DNA of 64,000 nucleotides, taken from contig CAKRHR010000007.1 in NCBI GenBank assembly GCA_934339005.1, positions 1 through 64,000 on the forward strand, written 5' to 3'. This DNA is from an uncultured Catenibacillus sp. (GTDB lineage Bacteria; Bacillota; Clostridia; Lachnospirales; Lachnospiraceae). Both the position numbers and the translations under genes were made by a program. Positions 48,053-55,880 of the stretch are shown here, piece by piece (within the stretch, counting starts at the first letter, position 1; each line of letters starts with the position of its first letter). The notes beneath the pieces are model-generated. The model was not told the DNA's origin and searched no databases. It saw only the letters and a program-made list of their open reading frames with translations.

Positions 48053-48096
48053 TAAAAAAGAGGGAATCGCTAATTTTCGTCTTTAACGATTCCCTC
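48053..48096 (-). terminator. Minus-strand terminator downstream of a stop-rich transcript
   Basis: GAGGGAATCG / CGATTCCCTC perfect arms; on the minus strand TTTTTT follows, on the plus strand no T-run. It therefore serves a transcript coming from the right, where no protein gene lies for 750 bases. Confidence 0.8.
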
Positions 48097-48653
48097 AACA
48101 ATGATCTGGTTCAATCACGCTTGTGTACTTCCTTTCTTGATTTAATATTTATCATATTATATCAGTATTTTTACTAATCTATATTTAGTTGTATATAAAA
48201 ACCTCTTTCTAAAGGTTATGCTATATTATAATTCAATCCCAATCCTTTCAAGTTCTGATTTTTCTTCTATATCTTTCGTTCATCATTGCTACTTGCATGT
48301 ACCTGATGTACAATGAGCAATGTCAAATTCAGTTACTTTTGTATCGATTGTTAATAGTTATCCTTATAATATAATCCTCTTGATGTTATCATTCATATCA
48401 AATCTCTGTCATAATCTTGTCTGGATGATTTACTTAAAATATATCAATCTTTCCGGGGTGATTCATATATCTTCTCTGCTTCAATCATCTCTATCAAAAT
48501 ACTTTCTCGTCATATTCTGATTGAATTATGAGTTTTAATTTGTGTGAATGTCATCTAAACTTCTTAGCCCATTGGAGTCATCCTCTCTTTCTTTTTATTT
48601 TCTCTTGTTTCTTTTGTTGTATTTAATATAACATACGGCTTCTTATTTGTCAA
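48054..48653 (-). ncRNA. Candidate untranslated or decayed transcript unit, about 565 nt
   Basis: Consensus promoter TTGACA (48653-48648), 17 bases, TATATT (48630-48625), and a clean terminator at 48053-48096 bound this AT-rich region. All reading frames are closed by stops; only frames of 2 to about 20 codons exist, for example MG after AGAGAGG at the 5' end and MNHPGKIDIF. Internal hairpins include ATTGCT...TGTAC-ATCAG-GTACA...AGCAAT and AACCTTT-AGAA-AGAGGTT. It may be a regulatory RNA or the remains of a gene whose promoter survived. Confidence 0.45.
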
Positions 48654-48796
48654 TACATTTTTAAATATTTTTATTTGTTTTTTGAAATTATTTTCATTTA
48701 CATATTTAATATCTGTTTTTACTTATATTATTTTCTGAATTTTCTGATAATTTATTTTATCATATTTACAACCCTTGATTCATGAGAAAATACAAA

Positions 48797-48841
48797 ATCA
48801 AAAATGCCACTGAATTTTTAACTCTCAGTGGCATTTTTGAT
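48797..48841. terminator. Bidirectional terminator after the MATE gene
   Basis: 17-bp arms ATCAAAAATGCCACTGA / TCAGTGGCATTTTTGAT with an 11-nt loop, and T-runs within both arms. Confidence 0.8.
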
Positions 48842-48846
48842 TAATC

Positions 48847-50190
48847 TTATATTTCTTTTTTGACAGCCATCTGTTTCTTCGCACGCATCCAGATAATCAC
48901 CGATAAAATAATCGCAACATAATCTGTCACGGCCTGGGCGAAGAATACTCCGTTGATGCCAAATACAAGATTTAATATGAAAAATAATGGAATCAACAGT
49001 GCGCCCTGTCTTAAAATGGACAAAATGGTTGCCGGAAGTGCTCTGTTTGTGGACTGCATACAGTTCATATTGACAAACAGGATACCAATCACCGGACCAG
49101 AAAGCATGTAGGCGGTCAGCATCTTGACGCCGTAATAAATGACATCAGTATCATTAATAAACATCGTGATTATCTGTGTTCTTAATACAAAGAATAACAA
49201 TGTTGCCAGTGCACCAACAATCACACAGCATTTTTTCGTAAATATTTCTACTGCACGGAATCGTTTCGTATCACCCGAACCATAATTGTATCCAAGCAAC
49301 GGCTGAACACCGTTGGCAAGTCCAAGCTGTAAAAATGTAATAAACATGTTTGCTTTAAATACAACACCAAAGGCAGCCACCGGCGCATTGCCATAAGCTA
49401 CAAGAATCTGATTTAATACGATCGTGGACACACTCATAAGTACCGAGAAAATGGCTGTTGGGAATCCTGTGGCACAAATGCGTGACATCACACCATCAGA
49501 AATTTTGAAATCTTTTGGAATGATTGAAAAATATGTACTCTTTTTCAGGAAATACCATACAAAATACAGACTTGCCAGAATATTTCCAATCGTTGTTGCA
49601 ATCGCCGCGCCTGCCGCACCCATGCCAAATACACTGATAAATACCGGGTCAAGTACAATATTGGAAACAGTACCAATCATACTTCCAATCATGGCTTCTT
49701 TACTTGAGCCTTCCGCTCTGACAATAAAGCTTGCTGCCGCCGACCAGATAACAAATGGTGCGCCATAGGAAATATGAAGCACATAGCCCCGGGCAAAATC
49801 ATAGGTCTGCGCATCTGCACCAAATAATGTCAGCACCGGCTTCATAAAAATCAAAAGCACTGCCATCACGATAATACCAACAACTAATGATGCATATGTC
49901 ATAAATGCGGATGCATTTTTGACACGTTTCTCGTTATGCTCTCCAAGTGCCATGGATGCTACCGCACTACCGCCCATACCAAACATATTGGCAAAGGCCA
50001 TTAATAATATAAAAATCGGATTTGTCAGGCTGACGGCCGCCACCTGCAGCGGATCTCCGGTCTGTCCGACAAAAAATGTATCCGCCATGTTGTACACAAC
50101 CGTCACAAGGCTGCTGATGACACTTGGTATCGCCATCTTTGCTACGGCTTTGGATACTTTCATACTGCTCATTAAAGCATTATCCTGCAT
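48847..50190 (-). CDS. MATE-family efflux transporter
   Basis: 447 residues with twelve predicted membrane helices in two similar halves. Conserved segments: IPSVISSLVTVVYNMADTFFVGQ, GMGGSAVASMALGE, and the second-half equivalents FGVVFKANMF and LGLANGVQPLLGYNYGSGD. Cation-driven exporter of cationic drugs or metabolites. AAGGAGGC precedes the ATG. It follows a MarR gene on the same strand, so it is probably under its control. Confidence 0.94.
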   Translation of the reverse strand: MQDNALMSSMKVSKAVAKMAIPSVISSLVTVVYNMADTFFVGQTGDPLQVAAVSLTNPIFILLMAFANMFGMGGSAVASMALGEHNEKRVKNASAFMTYASLVVGIIVMAVLLIFMKPVLTLFGADAQTYDFARGYVLHISYGAPFVIWSAAASFIVRAEGSSKEAMIGSMIGTVSNIVLDPVFISVFGMGAAGAAIATTIGNILASLYFVWYFLKKSTYFSIIPKDFKISDGVMSRICATGFPTAIFSVLMSVSTIVLNQILVAYGNAPVAAFGVVFKANMFITFLQLGLANGVQPLLGYNYGSGDTKRFRAVEIFTKKCCVIVGALATLLFFVLRTQIITMFINDTDVIYYGVKMLTAYMLSGPVIGILFVNMNCMQSTNRALPATILSILRQGALLIPLFFILNLVFGINGVFFAQAVTDYVAIILSVIIWMRAKKQMAVKKEI

Positions 50191-50325
50191 CGTTTCTGCC
50201 TCCTTAAGCTATTATTTTTTAATATTTATTATTTTTTATATTGCAATAGATGATATATCATTGAGTTTATGTACCACATGATGCTAGGGTCAAAAGGTAT
50301 TTTGCCCCTAACTTGATGTCACAGA

Positions 50326-50748
50326 TTAACCTCTATCCAGATTCTCGAGCATTTTTTCTGAAATTCTTAAAAATTCCAGCCGTTCTTCTTCGGTAATGCC
50401 ATCTAATAATAAGGCTTCTGATTCAACAATCTGCTGTCGAATCGCCTCCTGTATTGCTTCTGCTTTTTCTGTAAAAATAATTTTTTTATATCTCGCATCA
50501 TTTTCATTTGGCACTCTGTGAATCAGACCTTTAGCTTCTAGTGCTTTTAACGCTTCTGTCGCAGTGGACGGTCTGAGTCCAAACTCCTGCTCGATTTCTT
50601 TCTGATAAACATCATGTGCCATGGATTCCAGAATAATATAATCTAAAATATTCCCTTGAGCCCCACTGATGCCAACAGCCTCCTGAACCTTCGCCGAACG
50701 CCTGCGCAAACGATTTGAAATTCGGTTAATCATCTTGCCGGTTTCCAT
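50326..50748 (-). CDS. MarR-family transcriptional regulator
   Basis: 140 residues from the ATG at 50748, which has AAGGAGG 11 bases upstream. Winged helix with LGNILDYII-like helix, QKEIEQEFGLRPSTATEALKALEAKGLI and the wing RVPNENDARYKKIIFT. It precedes the MATE pump gene, the common repressor-pump arrangement. Confidence 0.93.
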   Translation of the reverse strand: METGKMINRISNRLRRRSAKVQEAVGISGAQGNILDYIILESMAHDVYQKEIEQEFGLRPSTATEALKALEAKGLIHRVPNENDARYKKIIFTEKAEAIQEAIRQQIVESEALLLDGITEEERLEFLRISEKMLENLDRG

Positions 50749-50786
50749 CTTAAACTGCACCTCCTTATTATTAGATTTCTTCAAAC

Positions 50787-50832
50787 TACTTCGTTTCCTA
50801 AGTATATTAATATTATTTTTATAAAATGTCAA
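50787..50832 (-). promoter_or_regulatory. marR-MATE promoter and operator
   Basis: TTGACA (50832-50827), 17 bases, TAATAT (50809-50804). Directly downstream, TACTT-AGGAAACG-AAGTA (50804-50787) is an inverted repeat at the transcription start, a fitting MarR operator. Confidence 0.65.
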
Positions 50833-50924
50833 CATAGTTTTCTAAAAAGCAACTTTTAAATGACTTATCGCAAGCAAACTTTCTTTTTCAATTTCACTAA
50901 ATGAATCGTTTCGCACTGCCATCG

Positions 50925-50964
50925 CAAAAATGTCAGGTAAAGTTCATAAAGACTCTACCTGACA
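50925..50964 (-). terminator. Terminator of the solute-binding-protein operon
   Basis: TGTCAGGTA / TACCTGACA arms, extended by AGT / ACT, followed by TTTTTG on the minus strand. Confidence 0.85.
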
Positions 50965-51002
50965 CGCTTATTTAACATTTTATTTTTCTGCTATTCCTAT
51001 AT

Positions 51003-52610
51003 TTACTGCTGTGCTAACCATTCGTCCAACTGGCTCTGATATGCAGCCATCAAATCATCAATACCAGCTTTCTTTAAAGCATCCTGGAATTCTGTTAAAG
51101 TTTTTTCCCAATCTGCACCTGCAACACCTGAATTTAATGTTGCAAGATACTGCTGTTCAACGTTGTAGCAGGCTGTTAAAGTATTTTCAAGGCCTGTATT
51201 ATCAATCTGAAAGCCAAAATATTTGGAATGTTCTGTTTCATCTGTAAGCTTCTTCTGTTCTTCTCTGGTTGTTGTTGAACCTGTCCATGGAGTGATAAGG
51301 AACTGATTACCATAAAGGAAATCGCTCTGATGATAAGGCACATTTTCTGCTGTTACTCCCTCAGGATATGTTGCAAAGCCATCATCACCCAGTACCCAGT
51401 CACGGCCTTCTACACCATAGGTCAATGTATTTGCCAGTTCCTGATTTGTATAAAGAAGATTTACAAATTTAATCGCTGCCTCTGGCTCTTTTGCAGTTAC
51501 AGGTACACCATAACCAAACTTTGTAATAGATGATGTTGAAATCATCATATCACATACTTTTATAGCCACAAACTCATGACCTGCTGTAGATGTCATATTT
51601 TCCAGAGAACCACTTTCCTGCTGCGCTACTTTTGCTGCACCGACTTCACTCTTAAGCAGTGTGTCTCCATAATCCTGGGCAGTTGAAGCATCTTTATAAA
51701 TCAGACCCTCCTGATACCATTTTGCCGCACGTTCCGCCATCGTTTTAAATTCATCTGTAAAATATTTACATTCTACAGTATCTGTATCTGCATCTGTGAC
51801 AACAAGCTGATAACCATCGCCAAGAATATCCACGGAGCGGTTTTGTGAAAATTCATCCGGTCCATTCATAAATGCATTTGGATAAAGTACAGTACCCATG
51901 GCATCATTATTTACGAAACCACCATATCCCGCTGCGACAACATCCTTCATAATAGCTTCAACTTCTGACCAGGTCGTTGCATTTTCAGCATCTTCAAGAT
52001 GTCCTGTTTCTTCAAGTGCATCTTTGCGGATCAGAATATTTTGAAAAGCTGCAATATCACGATAATTGCCTATACCGTAAATACCATCATTAAATTTGCA
52101 GCCATTTAACAGATTGCCCTGAATATCTTTGATATCCTGTCCAACTGTATCCAGATATTCCGAAATATCCATCAACTGCCCTGCACTTAAAAATGATGTA
52201 TATGAACCTCCAGGGATTGGGGTAAACTGCATCAAATCAAGGTCATCACCACCCTGAATCATCATCGTTACCTGTGTACCATATGTACCGGCTTCAACCC
52301 ATTGAACGTCAACGTGAACATTAATTTGTGATTCCGTAATCTCATTGACTTTTTCCAAAATGCCCTCAGATACAGATGTATCTACAGGTGCCAGGGACAT
52401 AAGTGCTACCTTAATGTCTGCAACTTCGCCATCATCTTCATCATCTTCATCATCTGCCACATCTGTGTTATCCTGATTTTCAGACGCTTTAGTATCTGCG
52501 GTTGAAGCATCACCGGAAGATGTGCTGTTTTCTGTTTTACTGCAGCCTGCTGTTACGGTTACTACCATCCCCATTGCAAGTAATAACGCTGCGATTCGTT
52601 TTTGTACCAT
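51003..52610 (-). CDS. ABC-type sugar-binding lipoprotein (DUF3502 type)
   Basis: 535 residues from the ATG at 52610 (AAGGAGG 8 bases upstream). Lipoprotein signal peptide with lipobox VTAGC, a Ser/Thr then Asp/Glu-rich linker (ADDEDDEDDGE), a family 1 solute-binding fold and a C-terminal domain of the DUF3502 type ending DEWLAQQ. Such proteins deliver oligosaccharides or glycosides to LplB/YtcP-type permeases. No permease genes are present, so they must be supplied elsewhere. Last gene of the DUF6379 operon. Confidence 0.9.
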   Translation of the reverse strand: MVQKRIAALLLAMGMVVTVTAGCSKTENSTSSGDASTADTKASENQDNTDVADDEDDEDDGEVADIKVALMSLAPVDTSVSEGILEKVNEITESQINVHVDVQWVEAGTYGTQVTMMIQGGDDLDLMQFTPIPGGSYTSFLSAGQLMDISEYLDTVGQDIKDIQGNLLNGCKFNDGIYGIGNYRDIAAFQNILIRKDALEETGHLEDAENATTWSEVEAIMKDVVAAGYGGFVNNDAMGTVLYPNAFMNGPDEFSQNRSVDILGDGYQLVVTDADTDTVECKYFTDEFKTMAERAAKWYQEGLIYKDASTAQDYGDTLLKSEVGAAKVAQQESGSLENMTSTAGHEFVAIKVCDMMISTSSITKFGYGVPVTAKEPEAAIKFVNLLYTNQELANTLTYGVEGRDWVLGDDGFATYPEGVTAENVPYHQSDFLYGNQFLITPWTGSTTTREEQKKLTDETEHSKYFGFQIDNTGLENTLTACYNVEQQYLATLNSGVAGADWEKTLTEFQDALKKAGIDDLMAAYQSQLDEWLAQQ

Positions 52611-52665
52611 AAAAACTGCCTCCTTATACATTTTCCCCTTAAATTTATTTAAATGATTTATTCAT

Positions 52666-53643
52666 TTAACCTCTGAGTTTTTTCATCATTGCGATATGGC
52701 GGGCGCACTGTTCCAGAGCATTGTAGCCGCCCTCGTCCTCATATTCTGTAACGATATAGCCATCAAAATCTGTTGATGCGATGGTTGGGATGATTTCTTC
52801 ATATGGAATTGCCGGTTCGTGAAGATTTTCATCCACATAATGGCATTTGCCGTGCATTTCAAAGCAATATGGCATAATGCGTTTAAGACCTTCCAGTTCT
52901 TTTTTGATGTCCTTTTTAAACTGTACAAAACCGTAAAAGCTGTTAATAACATCGGATAATGCAGGGCATTTTTCAATTTCACTTTCCATGATTTTTAATG
53001 CTTCAGCTCTTGACACTTCATCATATTTTAATTTTGCACAATAATTTAACTGTTCTACCGTAGCACCTTTTCTTAAGGCTCTGTCCCAGATTGGTTTGTT
53101 TGGTTTTGTTGCAAAGCATCCAAAATCAGGAATAAATCCAAGATATTTGCTGCCTGTTTTTTCAATCACTTCCAGATATTCAAGCATTGCCGGTGTCACA
53201 GGGCTTTCCGGGTTATGAATTTCAATACCGACACGCACGTTGTAGGCTTCTGTGTATGGTGCCAGTCTTGCAAGACCGTGTGGTGATAACAGATACTGTT
53301 CTCTCATCACTGTACATCCTAGTTTATTTGCTGACATAATATCTGTAATCGCTCTTGCCACCATCTCGTCCTCTGTCAGGTCGCGATGTTTTAACATACC
53401 GCAGTCCATGTTTGCGCCATAGCAAATCGGTGCAATACCATATTTATCTTTATAAGTTTCCACCTGATGTAAAAATTCATCAGACACAAATGGATATGAC
53501 GGAATAGACTGTGCCGCTACAATTTCATAGCCTTCCGCGCCCATTTTTGCAACTTCACGCACACAACCTTCAAAATCCAACTGCCCATTTAAATACATTG
53601 TTTCAAGTGAAAACAATGTCACTGCTGTTTTTATATTTGCCAT
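52666..53643 (-). CDS. TIM-barrel isomerase/epimerase-like protein, probable C-glycoside deglycosidase alpha subunit
   Basis: 325 residues from the ATG at 53643, which has AAAGG 9 bases upstream. Xylose-isomerase-like barrel with metal ligands in the usual places: Glu in VGIEIHNPES (E141), Asp in GFIPDFGCF (D173), His in FEMHGKCHY (H264), Glu in VTEYEDEGG (E300). On sequence alone it could be any sugar isomerase. A DUF6379 partner in the same operon points to the alpha/beta C-glycoside deglycosidases of gut bacteria, whose alpha subunit has this fold and an Mn site. Partner-based inference. Confidence 0.78.
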   Translation of the reverse strand: MANIKTAVTLFSLETMYLNGQLDFEGCVREVAKMGAEGYEIVAAQSIPSYPFVSDEFLHQVETYKDKYGIAPICYGANMDCGMLKHRDLTEDEMVARAITDIMSANKLGCTVMREQYLLSPHGLARLAPYTEAYNVRVGIEIHNPESPVTPAMLEYLEVIEKTGSKYLGFIPDFGCFATKPNKPIWDRALRKGATVEQLNYCAKLKYDEVSRAEALKIMESEIEKCPALSDVINSFYGFVQFKKDIKKELEGLKRIMPYCFEMHGKCHYVDENLHEPAIPYEEIIPTIASTDFDGYIVTEYEDEGGYNALEQCARHIAMMKKLRG

Positions 53644-53732
53644 AATATTATCCATCCTTTTTGAATTTTTTTATTTTACCGTGTTACCTATTTAAACTGT
53701 TGTATCTGTGTTGTCCTGAACTATTTTATTTT

Positions 53733-55040
53733 TCAGACAAGACATCTGAATACTGACAGTCCGCCGTTAGAATCCGTCATATAGATATAACCTCTGTCAT
53801 CCACAAGCACATCCTCGCATCGTGCAATCACCTGTCCGTCATTCATCATCGGCGGAATCGGCCAGCAATCCTCTTTCGGATCCTCCGGAATATAGTAGGC
53901 AATCTCTCTTAAATTAAACACATCCGACGTATCATACACACGAATACCGCCATTAAAACATGTCAGATACTGACGGTCCGGTCGGTCCTCGTAGTGCGGC
54001 TGTCCCTGAGGCTGATGGAAGTTATGGAGGCCAGGTCTTCCACCCTTTTCAACATAATTTTTAAATGGTGCATCCTCCGGAACAGAGTATGGGGGAAAGA
54101 GTGATACCAACGTCGGATGTGTTTTATCCGAAATATCGACAATACCTGCAAACTGAGCCTGATGCTTTGTACCGCCCATTTCCTGGGTCAAAATCAGGTA
54201 GTTATCATTATAACCACTCATCGGCAGCGCTGTATGACAGGAAATAAAATCTGAAAACGGAGGGTCAATCTTTAAGCTGCCAACATATTTTGGCCGGGTT
54301 GGGTCTTTAACGTCCAAAATAATTAATCCATAACCACAATAGGCAAGATATGCATATCCATCCTTGACCTGTGGCATATGTAAATGATAATGCTTATATC
54401 CTGGATATGGACACAGTGCATCCGGGTCAATTTTGCTTGTATCCCAATCTACATGATCCATGCCGTCAAGCCACTGTTCCTTCAAATACCAGCGGCCGAC
54501 TTCTACAGGATTTGCCGGGTCAATAATATCAATAATTCTCAGAATATTATTCAAAAATCCCGGACAGCTTGAGGTTGTATATACATATCTGCCACCTGCA
54601 TAAAAGTTTCTGTGTGTATTGATACCATCAATGCCTTCACCGCCGCCATTACTCCAGAAACCAAGCAACTTTGGATTCATCGGGTCTGTTTTGACATCCC
54701 AGATTTCAATACCTGCATCGTAATCATCATAATCAACGCCCTCCATCGGAAGGAAACGAACACGCTGACCGGAGGCTGTAATCATGATGCCATCCGCAAT
54801 CTGGATTTTTGGATGCACTGTGCCTGATTTTCCTCTCGGGTCATCCAGATGTTTGCAAATAATATTGTCCATATCTGTCACATCAAGAATCTGCCAGCCC
54901 TGATGATAATAAGTCGTCACATATAAGTAATATCTGCCGTCCACAACCTGCAGTGCCATCTGAAATCCCGGCTGTCCGTTCAGGTCATGATAAGCAACTC
55001 TTTCCATATTTTTAGATAAAGGTTTCTCCACACGTATCAT
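53733..55040 (-). CDS. LVIVD-repeat beta-propeller protein
   Basis: 435 residues, no signal peptide. Repeated blades of the LVIVD type (WQILDVTDMDNI, IEIWDVKTDPMNPKLLGFW, LRIIDIIDPANPVEVGRWY, LIILDVKDPTRPKYVGSLK, IRVYDTSDVFNLREIAYY). Histidines recur at matching blade positions: NTHRN, KHYHLHMPQ, SCHTALP, LHNFHQPQG. The fold and the His set recall selenium-binding/methanethiol-oxidase-type metal propellers. It lies between the deglycosidase-like subunits, so an enzymatic step on the same substrate is plausible; the reaction is unknown. Confidence 0.8.
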   Translation of the reverse strand: MIRVEKPLSKNMERVAYHDLNGQPGFQMALQVVDGRYYLYVTTYYHQGWQILDVTDMDNIICKHLDDPRGKSGTVHPKIQIADGIMITASGQRVRFLPMEGVDYDDYDAGIEIWDVKTDPMNPKLLGFWSNGGGEGIDGINTHRNFYAGGRYVYTTSSCPGFLNNILRIIDIIDPANPVEVGRWYLKEQWLDGMDHVDWDTSKIDPDALCPYPGYKHYHLHMPQVKDGYAYLAYCGYGLIILDVKDPTRPKYVGSLKIDPPFSDFISCHTALPMSGYNDNYLILTQEMGGTKHQAQFAGIVDISDKTHPTLVSLFPPYSVPEDAPFKNYVEKGGRPGLHNFHQPQGQPHYEDRPDRQYLTCFNGGIRVYDTSDVFNLREIAYYIPEDPKEDCWPIPPMMNDGQVIARCEDVLVDDRGYIYMTDSNGGLSVFRCLV

Positions 55041-55131
55041 TTAACACTCCCCCATCTGGAACTTTTTATAATGTTTACTTCATTTAACTTTTAAATACAA
55101 TCACCTGATTGCTGCTTCTAAACTATGCATT

Positions 55132-55566
55132 TCAATCTTTAATCACCATTGTGCGGGTGCCGCAGTTATCAATATTCATATACTGATGATTTGGTCCGAT
55201 TGGCATGTATGGAGAACGGAATAATAATGTTAAATCCACGTTATGCTCGCCTTCTGCAATGCCGCCAGGGCAAAAAACTTTAATCGTTGCCGGTTCAATC
55301 ACCTGCCAGAATTCAGAATAGCAATGTTCAAACTCTACAGGGCTGAATTCTTTGCCGTTGATACAGAATTTAATCAATTCGTTTGGTACGGCTTCACCAT
55401 CAAGCTTCACTTCAAATTCTTCAAATGTCGAAAGAAAATGTCCACGATAATAGTCTAACTTCACCTGAAACTGATAACCGATTTTCTTTCCGTTCACGTA
55501 ACAGTGCTGTAAACTGTCTTTGACAATCACGTTGTCAATGTTGTTTAATTTTTTTGCGTATGCCAT
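55132..55566 (-). CDS. DUF6379 protein, probable C-glycoside deglycosidase beta subunit
   Basis: 144 residues, beta-rich, with KDSLQHCYVNGKKIGYQFQV, LDYYRGHFLSTFEEFEVKLDG and the ending LLFRSPYMPIGPNHQYMNID. These match what I recall of DUF6379, the small beta subunit that with a TIM-barrel alpha subunit cleaves the C-C bond of C-glycosides such as 3-oxo-puerarin. First gene of the operon; AAGGAG 9 bases before the ATG. It is usually adjacent to the alpha gene; here a propeller gene lies between. Confidence 0.75.
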   Translation of the reverse strand: MAYAKKLNNIDNVIVKDSLQHCYVNGKKIGYQFQVKLDYYRGHFLSTFEEFEVKLDGEAVPNELIKFCINGKEFSPVEFEHCYSEFWQVIEPATIKVFCPGGIAEGEHNVDLTLLFRSPYMPIGPNHQYMNIDNCGTRTMVIKD

Positions 55567-55732
55567 ATTGCTTCACTCCTTATAATGTATGATTTGCAGG
55601 GATTCACCCTCCTAACATCCGTCAGGATTTCCCCTTTCATTGTTTAAATTTATATCTTTTTTGTTTTACCTTCGTGTCGATACGATTACTGATTTTCATT
55701 TTTCTCTTTCTCATAGGCAACATCAGTATAGC

Positions 55733-55782
55733 AAAAAACGAAACAGCCCAGCACCCTTATAAGAATCCTGTTCTGTTCCGTT
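55733..55782 (-). terminator. Terminator between the AraC gene and the DUF6379 operon
   Basis: AACGGAACAG / CTGTTTCGTT arms with TTTTTT following on the minus strand (A-runs also make it work on the other). The 55567-55732 stretch after it must hold the operon promoter; I see no good sigma-A -35, which fits activator dependence. Confidence 0.75.
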
Positions 55783-55880
55783 TTTTGACTTGTTTTTATT
55801 TAGTTTTTGAATATGCTCTGATGGTTCACTTATTTACCGTATAATTTTTGACTTTTGAGCAAATGCACACATTAACAACA

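Noticed and set aside
55600..55690. Small open frame starting MKGEILTDVRRVN ahead of the DUF6379 gene
   Set aside because: No ribosome site, and it overlaps the DUF6379 start in another frame.
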